Shown here piece after piece: positions 15,601-24,400 of a DNA stretch of 47,968 bases. The first letter of the stretch is position 1. Each line of letters begins with the position of its first letter. The DNA lies in contig JAUIGL010000050.1 in assembly GCA_030430165.1 (NCBI GenBank), forward strand, positions 1-47,968, in the 5' to 3' direction. The DNA comes from a bacterium (GTDB taxonomy: Bacteria > Desulfobacterota > Binatia > HRBIN30 > CADEER01). The translations under genes and the position numbers were made by a program. The notes beneath the pieces were generated by a model. The model ran no database searches. It saw only the letters and a program-made list of their open reading frames with translations, and had not been told where the DNA came from.

Positions 15601-17752
15601 CGGTGAACGCGACGTAGCGCCCGTTGCCGGCGATCGCCGGCTCGAGCGCGGGCTGGCTCTCGTTGACGCCGCCTTCGGCGACGCTGATCAGCTCGGTGGT
15701 TCCGCTGTCGGCGTCGTACACGAAGACGTCCTCGCAGCAGCCGGGCGGATCGCCGAGCAACGTGCACGAGTTGCAGACGTCGACATCGACGCCCGGAGCG
15801 AGAATGTCGGTCGAGGTGCTGGAGAAGGCAACCAGAGCTCCGTCGTCGGAGATCGACCCGCCGGCCTGGAGGCCGTCGGGGGCGCTGCCGTCGAGCGCGC
15901 GAGAGACACGCGTCGTCGCGTGCCGCGCCATCGCGCGCTCGGAGGTGCGGGCGAAGACGTAGCCATCGGAGACGACCAGGCTGCGGCCGTTCAAGCGTGG
16001 CGCGGGGTCGACGGCGCGCGGCGGGTCGACCGCGGCGGTCAGCTCACCGCCGCCGAGGTCGAATGCGCGCAGGATCGAGTCGGCGTGGTCGAGGTCGCCG
16101 TTGAGGTCGCAGTTCTTCTGGTCGAGCTCGGACTCGAGAAAGGCGAGAATCTCCCCTTCCGCCGCCACCGCCGGGAAGCTGAACGGCGGATCGCTGATCC
16201 GCGCCCCGGCGCGCGCTTCGGGAGTTCCCGTCAAGCCGCATGCGGCGAGCGGCGCGCCGCCGATCGCGAAGCCGTCGGGCGCGCCGAGCGGCTGGGTCTG
16301 TCCGGTTTCACGGCTGCGCAGCACGACCGCGGTGTCGAAGCTGTCGTCGTCGCCGGTGCGGTCGAGGGAATCGATCGATTCGCGCACCGCGAAGGCGCGG
16401 ATCTCGTCACTGGCTTCGAGCCCGTCGAGCGGCACCGCCAGCTCCGACTTCATCGCATAGCTGACACACGGCGCGGCGCCGCCGCACTCGCCGTCGTCGG
16501 CGCAGGTCATCGGCAGGTCGCCCTGGCAGAACCCCGGCAGGGTTCGCGGCAACACCACCAGGCTACCGCCGATGGCAAAGCCGGAGAAATCGAACAGCGC
16601 GCCGCACGGGCCGTCGCCGCCGCAATCGGCGTCGACCTGGCACTCCAGATTCGGGTTGCCGACGCACGTGGTCGGGCAGGAGCCTCCCGGGCAATCGGTA
16701 TCGATCGAGCACGCCTGGTTGTCGTTCTGCCCGCCGGAGCAGCGGCCGTGGCGCCGGCCGACCCGCAGGATCGTGTAGGGCGCATCGGCGGAGCCGATCA
16801 GCGACACCGTGTTCTCCTGCATCAAGCTCGGATCGATCACCGGCTCGAAAATCGGCGGCAACTTGCCACCCTCGGGCGTGTAGCTGCCGAGAAATACCTG
16901 GTCGGGCACCTGAAACGGCAGCGGCGAATCGATCTGCGCCGTCACCAGTCGCGGCACCGGCACCCCTTCGTCCTCGATCAGCGTGCCCTGCCAACCACAG
17001 GGGATGAGAAAGTTGCCGTCGGCATCGAGCGCGGCGCGCACCTCGGTCGCCGAGGCGTTGCACGGTGGCGACGAGTCGAAACAGACCGCGGCGAAATCGT
17101 TGGGCGGCGGCAGCGCGGTAAAGCTCGGAAAGGTCGCGTTGGCGACCGCCGTGCCGCAGGCGCCGTCATTGGCGAAGAGCTCGTCGATACAGATCGATAC
17201 TCCGCCCTGGCTCGCGCAAGGAGTGGTCGCCAGACCACAGGGGATGGGGTCGACCGCGACGCTCACCGCGATCCGCGTCGTGCCGCTGATCGTCAGGTTG
17301 TCGTCGGCGCCGAGCAGCTCGTCGTCGCTGTCGGGAAACAGGAAGCTCAAGTTGCGCACGCTGTCGCGGTCGATGATCTGCATGGCGGACTGTGCCGCCG
17401 CAAAGCACTCGGCGTTGACGCCGCCGCAGTCGGTGCCGATCTTGGCGTCGACCGCCGTACAGTCGGGATCCGCGGTCAGGACCGCCACGTAGGGAGTCCC
17501 GCTCGGCGGAACGAACGCCACCGTCACCAGATGGTCCGCCGGGTTGGCGCTCAACGGCGGCGACGGGTCGCAGTCGCGCAACTGCAGCTCGAGCGCCTCG
17601 CCTGGAGCCGCATACGGGCGGTTGGCCGAGCCCAGGGTGCTGTTGAAGCTCTTGATCGTGCCCGGGATCAAATTGCACGCAGCCGTGGCCGGGCCGACGG
17701 ACGCCGCAAGAAGCGCCAGACAACACAGCAGAGCGAATGAGATTCGAGGCAT
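12689..17752 (-). CDS. Giant secreted protein with PD40 propeller, Cys-rich and thrombospondin type-3 segments
   Basis: About 1687 residues from the ATG of MPRISFALLCCLALLAASVG, a clear signal peptide; AGGAAAG lies upstream. Residues 610-1020 hold repeated PD40/TolB-type blades (SDDGALVAFSS, TPDGRYVAFAS, SDDGRYIAFAS, SGDGRYVIFQS). Asp-rich loops such as LNGDGDLDDEV and FYNADGDMDD recur from 1080 to 1350, resembling calcium-binding turns. Two Cys-rich stretches (about 334-417 and 1397-1470) contain CxxDxDCxG repeats. A thrombospondin type-3/EF-hand-like loop (DGDDDGVPDEADNCP) precedes a 170-residue C-terminal domain (LVFKDKDGDPSKRKLVV, GPCKKVILKPGKLLKAVCKG). That last domain recurs in secreted proteins of related metagenomic genomes. 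Role unknown; surface or extracellular attachment is likely. Confidence 0.8.
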   Translation of the reverse strand: MPRISFALLCCLALLAASVGPATAACNLIPGTIKSFNSTLGSANRPYAAPGEALELQLRDCDPSPPLSANPADHLVTVAFVPPSGTPYVAVLTADPDCTAVDAKIGTDCGGVNAECFAAAQSAMQIIDRDSVRNLSFLFPDSDDELLGADDNLTISGTTRIAVSVAVDPIPCGLATTPCASQGGVSICIDELFANDGACGTAVANATFPSFTALPPPNDFAAVCFDSSPPCNASATEVRAALDADGNFLIPCGWQGTLIEDEGVPVPRLVTAQIDSPLPFQVPDQVFLGSYTPEGGKLPPIFEPVIDPSLMQENTVSLIGSADAPYTILRVGRRHGRCSGGQNDNQACSIDTDCPGGSCPTTCVGNPNLECQVDADCGGDGPCGALFDFSGFAIGGSLVVLPRTLPGFCQGDLPMTCADDGECGGAAPCVSYAMKSELAVPLDGLEASDEIRAFAVRESIDSLDRTGDDDSFDTAVVLRSRETGQTQPLGAPDGFAIGGAPLAACGLTGTPEARAGARISDPPFSFPAVAAEGEILAFLESELDQKNCDLNGDLDHADSILRAFDLGGGELTAAVDPPRAVDPAPRLNGRSLVVSDGYVFARTSERAMARHATTRVSRALDGSAPDGLQAGGSISDDGALVAFSSTSTDILAPGVDVDVCNSCTLLGDPPGCCEDVFVYDADSGTTELISVAEGGVNESQPALEPAIAGNGRYVAFTAGPASLFEIFVRDRVAGTTERISEDPFGGDPAEGSSQPVITPDGRYVAFASFAFNLTDPIEFNFHNDIFLRDRCVSDGTPVPSCSVSTIRISNGDGGGETDGSSTFPSISDDGRYIAFASAATNLLPLGVDTNGQQDIFVYDTLLQVTERLNVQTGQQANGFSSQPSISGDGRYVIFQSAATNLAKRVDTNGQSDAFLVDRLSGEVDRINLASGRIEATGGTTEPLAISNDGRLVASTTRATNLVGPVDANGDADVLLTDLVTGSHERVSVASDGTEIPDDSFTAALTAAGDVVLFRSAAVLDGSDGNALADLFVRGIDPADPSGIDALLFADGELDDTVLEVLRLGAEQMTTLCPAGDVAVAAGNAAFLRPESAVGTADCPGGPLNGDGDLDDEVVHLWRDKGAAANLGRAAAQVALSPTYVGALVSESADGEFYNADGDMDDLVAQVHRVKDAPGSWDNTGHAADTIEMSGDFAVYLTPEADEGAPLNGDGLQDDRVLQWYDAKAAAGGNSGLAVEEFVIGEPFESPCGDLHLVAFRVSESGQGQNLNATSNGAATGDADQLDGVLHVLDLLTGEIQNSGQSVTPCTIAECDPRAPYRVLGGKVKFITNEPSQGTQDLNGDGEFEGLVLQVYDFCSDRSTALDTVDPGGGDPLDDPDNGNGDDGEVAFPTLGGRCLPLQLGSPIACDPGDDMCAQGSFCQNDLCDLDTGFCSLQLQRNCADDTDCQLCALSQPGACNEDEDCPTGTECSVQVVVVGTTLADGDDDGVPDEADNCPMTPNTDQADADSDGVGNACDSEFVALLSGKTLVFKDKDGDPSKRKLVVVSKDGEVAAPSGAQARPTAVGGSLTLYNPGTTESDTYSLPAAGWKGLGKPPGAKGYKYLDKTLANGPCKKVILKPGKLLKAVCKGDQIGFSLDEPGQGSLAIEATIGGAKQCAVYGGVVKKDTQASDGKVGVFKAKDAPAALSCP

Positions 17753-18163
17753 CGAGTGCTTTCCTGGCTTCCGGAGCGGTCTCACCAGCCCCCTGAATCG
17801 GGCCGACGTACGGATCAAATACGACACGATCCCCCCGGTTTTTAAAGCCAACACGTATCGGAACGAGCAGTTTCCGTGCCATGGCGCCGGCAGCGGTGCT
17901 CGGGCCAGGCGCCGCCGGCGAATGCCGACCCCGCTTAGCACTGGGCCCTGCCGGCGAACCCGTGTGCCCGAGGATCTACGTAGATTCCCCGCCCGAGCCC
18001 GTTCTGCACACAGAAGTTAGCAGTCGTACGTGGAGCCACCGAGGCCCTCTGCTCACCGATCGGGCCGGGCCACCAAGTAGGCGGGTCGAATCGTCGAATA
18101 CCAAGGCCAATCCAGGTCTTGGCACGGCCGCTGCAGCTTGCTGACTGCGAAAGGAGAAAGAAA
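17753..18163. other. Divergent intergenic region, 411 bp, no gene seen
   Basis: Lies between the divergently transcribed giant secreted-protein gene and a small membrane-protein gene, so it must carry both promoters. An AT-richer patch around 17810-17870 (TTTTTAAAGCC) is the only obvious composition change and probably marks the minus-strand promoter. No confident -35/-10 pair, RNA or coding frame was identified. Confidence 0.5.
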
Positions 18164-18364
18164 ATGATCGGTTACAGCGGAGCAATCATCGAGGCGACCC
18201 ACGAGCTGGCGCCCGTCTATTTCGCAATGCTCGCGCTATTCTTCGTCTCCGCCCTCGGGATCCTGTCGCAAACCGAGCTCGGGCGGCGCCTGCGCCGGAC
18301 GACCGGGAGCGCGCAGCGACGGCGTCCGCGAGCCGCAAACCGGCCCTCACTGGCCCGCACCTGA
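18164..18364 (+). CDS. Small single-pass membrane protein
   Basis: 66 residues from an ATG with AAGGAG 8 bases upstream; an in-frame ATG 45 bases earlier lacks such a site. One hydrophobic helix (APVYFAMLALFFVSALGIL) is followed by a strongly basic tail (RRLRRTTGSAQRRRPRAANR). This predicts an inner-membrane protein with a cytoplasmic Arg-rich C-terminus. I recognise no family. The ribosome-binding site argues that it is real. It lies alone before the promoter of the dioxygenase operon. Confidence 0.55.
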   Translation: MIGYSGAIIEATHELAPVYFAMLALFFVSALGILSQTELGRRLRRTTGSAQRRRPRAANRPSLART

Positions 18365-18427
18365 GTCGCCGAACGAGCATCGCCCGGCACCGAAGGCAGC
18401 TCGACCCACGCCCCCTTCGTTATTCGC

Positions 18428-18468
18428 TTGACAAGCCAAAGCGATTCGCCTACTGGTCGAACGACCAG
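18428..18468 (+). promoter_or_regulatory. Sigma70-type promoter with overlapping palindromic operator
   Basis: TTGACA (18428-18433) is followed after 17 bases by TACTGG, a weak -10. The perfect palindrome CTGGTCG-aa-CGACCAG (18453-18468) overlaps the -10 and likely start point. A 16-bp inverted repeat in that place is typical of a TetR- or MarR-family repressor site. It lies 190 bases before the dioxygenase gene. No regulator gene is adjacent in the window. Confidence 0.6.
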
Positions 18469-18657
18469 CGAATTCGCGTTGGTATTGCTACAACTGGAGA
18501 GCGACGATGGGCGTCTCGAGCCCCCACCCCGAAACGAGCAGGTGCACGACGGAGCGGCCGCGCGACTACCGACCGGCGGTCCCGATCGCCGCCTCCAGCG
18601 ACCCGTTTCGAGACCTCGCCGCCTGACCGAAATCTGCCGGCGAAAGGAGCCACATCG

Positions 18658-19590
18658 ATGCCGTTGCACAGCTTCAAGGGAATCAAGATCGGCGTCCCCA
18701 ACCCAGCCGATCTCGCCGACTTCTACGCCGAGATCGGCCTGCAGGGGGAGGGCGAGCACTGGGGCACCCGCGATCTCCCGCAACAAATCGAAATCTGCGA
18801 ATCGCCATATCGTCAGCTGCGCGAGATCCGCCTGGCGTGCACCGACGACGCCGATCTGCACGTGACCGCCGGGCGGCTAGACGCGCTCGGTATCGCCTGC
18901 GAGTTGCGCGCGGGTGCGCTGCTCGCGCACGACCCGCTCAATCACCTCGACATCGCGATCGAGCCGGGCCCGCCGGTCGAGCTCCAACAGCAGCCGGCGC
19001 GCAGCGACAACCAACCCGGCGACCGCGCCCGCCACAACGCCCGCGCCGAGGTGGTGACCGAAGCTTCGCCCCGGCCGCCGCGTCGTCTCGGACATGCGGT
19101 CATCGGCACACCGCACATCGAGCCCACCCGCAAGCTGTTCGTCGAGGGGCTGGGATTCCGGCTATCGGACGCCATCTCCGGACTCGCCTTCTTCCTGCGT
19201 TGCTCCCCCGACCACCACAACTTCCTGATACAACCTGGGCAGATCCCCTACCTGAACCACTACGCCTTCGAGCACGACGACGTCGACGCCGTCGCGCGTG
19301 CCGCCACCCTGTATCTCGAACGTCACCCGGAGCGTCAGATCGCCGGACCGGGACGGCACGTGATCGGTAGCAACGTCTTCTGGTACATGAAGGATCCCTG
19401 CGGCAACTACTTCGAGTTCTTCACCGACATGGATTGCATCGAGCGCGACGACAGCTGGCAGGCACGCCCCGACTGGCCGCTCGAGGGCAACTGGTCGATC
19501 TGGGGAGATCCCGAGCCACCGGAAGTTTTCTTCCAGCCCGACGACATCGACGAAATCGCCGCCGGTCAAAGAGAGGAGTACGGATCGTGA
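18658..19590 (+). CDS. Extradiol ring-cleavage dioxygenase (VOC superfamily, BphC-like)
   Basis: A 310-residue two-domain vicinal-oxygen-chelate protein preceded by AAGGAG. The N-terminal domain (FKGIKIGVPNPADLADFY) lacks metal ligands, as usual. The C-terminal domain carries the 2-His-1-Glu iron site: His146 in LGHAVIGT, His201 in LNHYAFEHDD and Glu253 in NYFEFFTD. His and Tyr in GRHVIGSNVFWYMKDPCG fit the substrate-binding positions of BphC-type enzymes. The expected reaction is meta-cleavage of a catechol or a related dihydroxy aromatic with O2. The gene starts an operon with a glutathione transferase (overlapping GTGA) and an SDR, suggesting degradation of an aromatic compound. The exact substrate cannot be read from the sequence. 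Confidence 0.88.
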   Translation: MPLHSFKGIKIGVPNPADLADFYAEIGLQGEGEHWGTRDLPQQIEICESPYRQLREIRLACTDDADLHVTAGRLDALGIACELRAGALLAHDPLNHLDIAIEPGPPVELQQQPARSDNQPGDRARHNARAEVVTEASPRPPRRLGHAVIGTPHIEPTRKLFVEGLGFRLSDAISGLAFFLRCSPDHHNFLIQPGQIPYLNHYAFEHDDVDAVARAATLYLERHPERQIAGPGRHVIGSNVFWYMKDPCGNYFEFFTDMDCIERDDSWQARPDWPLEGNWSIWGDPEPPEVFFQPDDIDEIAAGQREEYGS

Positions 19591-20390
19591 TCGACCTCTA
19601 TCACTTCGGATTTTCGACTTGCTCGCAGAAGGTGCGCATGGTGCTCGCCGAGAAGGGCCTCGACTTCACCTCGCACGAAATCGATCTGCTGAGCGGTGCG
19701 CAACACGACCCCGCCTATGTCGCGCTCAACCCCAACCACGTCGTGCCGACTCTCGTCGACGGCGGTCGGGTCTTCCTCGAGTCGACCCTGATCAACGAGT
19801 ACCTCGACGAAGCCTACCCGGAACGGCCGTTGATGCCGGAGAGCGCGGCCGACCGCCACGCCGCCCGCATGTGGACCAAGCTTCTCGACCAGCGGGTGCA
19901 CCCCGCCACCGGAACCGTCACCTTCGCGCTCGGCCCGCGCAATATGATTCTGCAGCAGCCCAAGGAGGTTCGCGAAAGCAATATCGAGGCGATCCCGGAC
20001 CCCGAGGCGCGAAAGCGCCGCCGCAGCGTCATCGAGCACGGTGTCGACGCTCCCGAGTTCGCCGCCGCGCTCGCGGCAATGGTCGAGTTGCTCGATCGCG
20101 CCGAAAAAGCGCTTGCCGACCAGACCTGGCTGACTGGCTCCAACTTCGGCCTCGCCGACGCCGCGATCATTCCCTATGTGCTGCGGCTAGACCACCTGGC
20201 GATGCAGCCGCTGCTCGGCCCCACCGTCCGCCCCCGCCTCTCCGACTGGTACCAACGCACTCAGCTCAGGCCGAGCTTCCAGCTGGCGATCGCCGAGTGG
20301 GCGCCGGCCGAGGTCATCGACCTGATGCGCGCCCAGGGCGAGCCGGAATGGCCGAAGATCGAGCGCATCCTCGCCGGCGCCGAGGGGTGA
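19587..20390 (+). CDS. Glutathione S-transferase family protein
   Basis: 267 residues from a GTG that overlaps the dioxygenase stop and has GAGAGGAG 8 bases before it. The N-terminal thioredoxin-like domain shows FGFSTCSQKVRMVLAEKG and the cis-Pro motif NHVVPTLVDGG followed by LESTLINEYLDE (the glutathione-binding Glu-Ser). The C-terminal helical domain contains TGSNFGLADAAIIPYVLRL with the N-capping Ser/Asp motif. GSTs in aromatic-catabolic operons isomerise, dehalogenate or cleave ethers of the ring substrate or protect against reactive products. Position between a ring-cleavage dioxygenase and an SDR supports such a catabolic role. Confidence 0.9.
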   Translation: MIDLYHFGFSTCSQKVRMVLAEKGLDFTSHEIDLLSGAQHDPAYVALNPNHVVPTLVDGGRVFLESTLINEYLDEAYPERPLMPESAADRHAARMWTKLLDQRVHPATGTVTFALGPRNMILQQPKEVRESNIEAIPDPEARKRRRSVIEHGVDAPEFAAALAAMVELLDRAEKALADQTWLTGSNFGLADAAIIPYVLRLDHLAMQPLLGPTVRPRLSDWYQRTQLRPSFQLAIAEWAPAEVIDLMRAQGEPEWPKIERILAGAEG

Positions 20391-20391
20391 C

Positions 20392-21168
20392 GTGGACCTC
20401 GGACTCGACGGCAAGCGGGCGATCGTCTGCGCCTCCAGTCGAGGCCTCGGCCGCGCCTGCGCCGAAGCCCTGGTTCGCGAAGGCGCCGACGTGGTGGTCA
20501 ACGGGCGCAACGACGAAAGCTTGCAGGAAACGGCCGAGGCGCTGCGCGCCATCGGCCGGGTCAACGTCGACACCGTCGCCGGCGATATCGGTCACGACGA
20601 AACTCGCGCCCGAATCCTCGAGGTGTGCGCCGAGCCCGACATCCTGGTGAACAACAACGGCGGCCCCCCGCCCGGCTCCTTCGCCAACTGGGATCGCGCA
20701 GCCTGGATCGATGCCTTCGAAGCGAACATGATCGCCCCGACCCTGATGATCCAGGCGGTGCTCCCGGGAATGGTCGACCGCGGCTTCGGACGAATCGTCA
20801 ACATCACCTCGGCGATGGTCAAGACGCCACTGTCACCGATGGGCCTGTCGACGGCAGCGCGCTCCGCTCTGACGTCCCTCTGCAAGGCGCTGTCGCGCGA
20901 CGTCGCCGCCGCCAACGTGACCATCAACAACCTTCTGCCGGAGCGGTTCGACACCGCGCGCCAGCGCGGCATGGCCGAGCTCCGCGCCGAGCTCGGCGGC
21001 GTCAGCCTCGATCAGGCCTATCACGAGATGAGGCAGTCGATCGCCGCCAAACGCCTCGGACGCCCGGAAGAGCTCGGCGCCACCTGCGCCTTCCTGTGCA
21101 GCCAGCACGCCGGATTCATTTCCGGCCAGAACATCCAGCTGGACGGCGGCAGCTACGCCGGCGTCTGA
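20392..21168 (+). CDS. Short-chain dehydrogenase/reductase, Tyr-Lys-lacking subtype
   Basis: A 258-residue Rossmann-fold SDR starting at GTG one base after the GST stop. The cofactor motif is unusual (CASSRGLG instead of TGxxxGxG). NNNGG, VNITS and the C-terminal GQNIQLDGGSYAG are standard. The catalytic YxxxK is absent: the Tyr position is Leu152 (MGLSTAARSAL) and the Lys position is not basic. A recognised SDR subgroup has the same LSxxxR pattern, so this is a family trait rather than decay. Activity may be altered, for example dehydratase or isomerase instead of oxidoreductase. It closes the dioxygenase-GST-SDR operon and probably handles a ring-cleavage or side-chain intermediate. Confidence 0.88.
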   Translation: MDLGLDGKRAIVCASSRGLGRACAEALVREGADVVVNGRNDESLQETAEALRAIGRVNVDTVAGDIGHDETRARILEVCAEPDILVNNNGGPPPGSFANWDRAAWIDAFEANMIAPTLMIQAVLPGMVDRGFGRIVNITSAMVKTPLSPMGLSTAARSALTSLCKALSRDVAAANVTINNLLPERFDTARQRGMAELRAELGGVSLDQAYHEMRQSIAAKRLGRPEELGATCAFLCSQHAGFISGQNIQLDGGSYAGV

Positions 21169-21287
21169 TCTGCCTCCGCGAATCACAAAACCCATCACCT
21201 GCCACACCGCGATCAGCGGAATCGTCCCAGAATCGGGAATTTTAGCGAGAATCGACACAAATTCCGTAGTTTATCGCTGAAAATTCA

Positions 21288-21470
21288 TTGACAGGGGGCG
21301 GCCCGACTCTGCTAGGGCTGGGGTTCGTTCATTTCATCCTACATAGGGACTGCCGGGCGGGTGTCCTTGCGAACCGCCCGACCGCAAGTCTCGTTTGGTC
21401 GAAAAGAGCCTGGTGAGGTAAGGCGCGGCCCGAGGGTCGGCCGTGGGGAAACCGCCAGGCCGGGGGCACT
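21288..21470 (+). promoter_or_regulatory. Promoter-like TTGACA and structured 5' leader of the Thr-rich secreted protein
   Basis: TTGACA at 21288-21293 with a poor -10 (GCTAGG, spacing 17) precedes a leader of about 150 bases. Three successive hairpins can form: GGGCGG/CCGCCC (21355-21360/21374-21379), GACC/GGTC (21380-21383/21397-21400) and a branched one, GCCTGG/CCAGGC (21408-21413/21455-21460), enclosing CGGCC/GGCCG. The last closes 10 bases before the ATG and could sequester the ribosome-binding site. No known riboswitch class was matched by eye. Confidence 0.4.
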
Positions 21471-24400
21471 ATGAGAATCGTTCTGGGGGCCGTTCTGGCC
21501 GGTCTGGTCGCGTGGGGGAATCCGACCTCGGCCGGGGCCATCACTTGTCCGAATCCGGTCACGCTCGCCTTCGAGCTCGACGAGCTCGGCAATCCGCTGC
21601 TCACCGGGCAGATCATCGATACCGAGCTCGACGGTGTGACGGTCTCCGCCTTCAATCCGAGCGGCCCCGACCTCGCGATCATCTTCGACAGCGCCGCGCC
21701 GACCGGCACCGATTACGATCTCGGCACACCAAACAGCGACTTCGGCGGACCCGGTTTCGGCATGGGCGGCGAGTCGGGAGCGCCCGGCGAGAACTCCGGC
21801 GATCACGACAACGTCCTGATCATCGCCGAGGACGCCCACGACTTCAACGACGACGGATTGATCGACGACCCGGACGACGAAGCCGGCGGAGGTGTCCTGA
21901 CCTTCGTCTTCGACGACCCCGTGTCGATCCTCTCGGTCGACATCCTCGACATCGAAGACAACAACAGCGCCGTCTTCGCACGCGACGCTTCTCTGACCCT
22001 GCTCTCCTCGACGCCGATCTCCAATCTCGGCGACAACTCGTTCCAGTCCGTAGCGATCAACACCAGCTCCGTGTCGCAGCTGGAAGTCGACTTCCACCAG
22101 AGCGGCGCCGTGGCCAACATCGTCTACTGCCCGGCGACCCCGCCGACCCCGACCGCAACTGCCACCCACACACCGGCAGACACGGCGACCGCCACCCACA
22201 CCCACACATCGACCCCGACCCACACCCATACCTTCACCCCGACCGATACCCACACGTTCACCCCGACCAACACGCACACCTTCACTCCGACCGACACGCA
22301 TACCTTCACCAACACGCCGACCAGCACCCCGACCGCGACGCCGACGGCCACCGACACCGCAACCGCGACCAGCACCGCGACCGATACGGCAACCCCCGAA
22401 AACACCGCAACGGCTACCGCGACAGCGACGGCAACCCCCGAAGACACGGCAACGGCTACCGCGACAGCGGAAGACACCGCAACCGCCACAGCGACGGCGA
22501 CGCAACAGGACACGGCGACGGCGACGACCGTCCCGACCGACACCGCGACCCCGACGCCGGTCGACACCGCGACGGCGACCGCCACCAGCACCGCCACCGA
22601 CACGGCGACGCCGAACACCACCTGCGGCGACGGAATCGTCGACGCCGGCGAAGCGTGCGACGACGGCAACCCACACTCGGGCGACGGATGCGAGTCCGAT
22701 TGCACGATCTCCTCGGACTGCGACTTTGCTCACAGCGGACCCGGCGCCGGCGACACGGTTCTCGTCAACGACACCACGCTCAATGACGGCTTAACGCCGC
22801 CCGCCGGCTGTGACAGCGCACCGTTCTCCACCATCCAGCAAGCCATCGACTCGGGTTCCGTGTCCGACGGCGACATCGTCGCCATCTGCCCGGGCAGCTA
22901 CGCCGAGTCGGTGGTCGTCACCAAGGAGCTGACCATCACCTCGCTGGCAGGCGCTGCGACGACGTCGGTGGTGTCGACGGGTACCGCATTCGACGTCCAG
23001 CGGAGCGGTGTCGTCATCAGTGGCCTCACCATCGCAGCCGACGCGGTCGGTGTCGCCGCCAACGCAATTTGCCCGCTCGGCCAGTCGGGCTGTGGCACCG
23101 CCACCGGATCCAACCTGCGCATCACCGGCAACGTCATCGAGAACAGCCCGCAGGGTGTCGCATGGACCAGCCGCATCGACTGCGCCCTCGTCACGTCGAA
23201 CACCATGACCGCCAACGACGCGCACGTCTCGATCGAGCAGGCGGCGGGAATTCCCGCCGTGCTGACCCGAGTCTGGCAGAACGACATCAGCGGCGGCGGC
23301 TCCAGTGGCCAGTCGGTGTCGCTGAGCGGCCTGGGCCAGGCGACCACCTTCCTCGGCAACACGGTCGAGCTCTCCGCCGCCGACGGCCTGACGGTCGCCG
23401 ACCTCGCCAGCGACGCGCTGGTCGAAGAGAACCAGATCCGCGACAACACCGGGATCGGAATCGTGGTCGAACCAGGCGCTGCCGGAGTGCGCGTGCGCCA
23501 GAACAACATCGAACGCAACGCCGCCGGGCTCGACAACCGCGCGCCCGAAGACATCGTCGACGCAACCCTGAACTGGTGGGGCTCGCAGACCGGCCCGTTC
23601 CACGCCACAGAGCGAGTCTCCGCGGTCGGCGACGAGGTCCGCGAGAGCGGCGCTGGGCTCGACACGACGTTCATCGAGTTCCTGTGCGGCCCCGCACCCG
23701 GCGGGTTCCCCAGCACCAACGGCGAGTGCGGTGAAGGTGAGCCCGAAGAGGAGCTCAATTTCGTCGCCTTCGGCCGCGAGCCCGATGTCTCGCCCAACGG
23801 CCGCTTCATCGTCTTCGTGTCCGACCGCGACCTCAACGGCGACCAGACCGTCACCGTCGACAACTCCGACGGCAGCGACGAGGTCTTCCTGCTCAACCGC
23901 AAGCCGGGCGGCAAGCCGCAGGCGTTCTGCCTCGGCGGCGCCAGCCCCGGCGCCCTGTGCGACCGCCAGCGCGATTGTCCGGCCGACTTCGATGCCGACC
24001 CGATCGTCACCGAAGGCGCCTGCGTCCTGCTGACCCAGCTCAGCCACGATGCCAGCGGCGCCTCGAGCGCGGCGGCCCCCCGGGTCACCCGCAACGGCAA
24101 CGTATTCTTCTCGAGCAACGCCGACCTGCTCGGCGGCAACGCCGACCTTTCGTTCGAGATCCACCGCTGGAGCCGGCGCGACTACCGGCGCCAATCGCCG
24201 CCCAACCCCAACACCATCCTGACCATGCTCAGCGACGGCACGGCCGGGCTCGATTCGACCCAGCCGGGATCCGACCGCGGCGGCCGGCGGCGGGTATTCA
24301 TGCAGTCGAGCTCCGATCCGCTCGGCACCAACGCGGACGGCAACTTCGAGATCCTGGTGCTCGACACCAAGAAGAATCTCTGGACCCAGATCACCGATAC

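Noticed and set aside
13748-17740. A 1330-codon open frame on the plus strand opposite the giant secreted protein
   Set aside because: Its product is Arg/Val/Asp-rich without domains or a ribosome-binding site. It is the mirror of codon bias in the opposite gene, which has a signal peptide and PD40 repeats.
21340-21470. c-di-GMP-I (GEMM) or cobalamin riboswitch
   Set aside because: The leader is structured, but the conserved core motifs of these classes were not found by eye.
22195-22320. CRISPR-like array
   Set aside because: The repeats are contiguous, in frame and encode a Thr/Pro stalk. There are no spacers and no cas genes.
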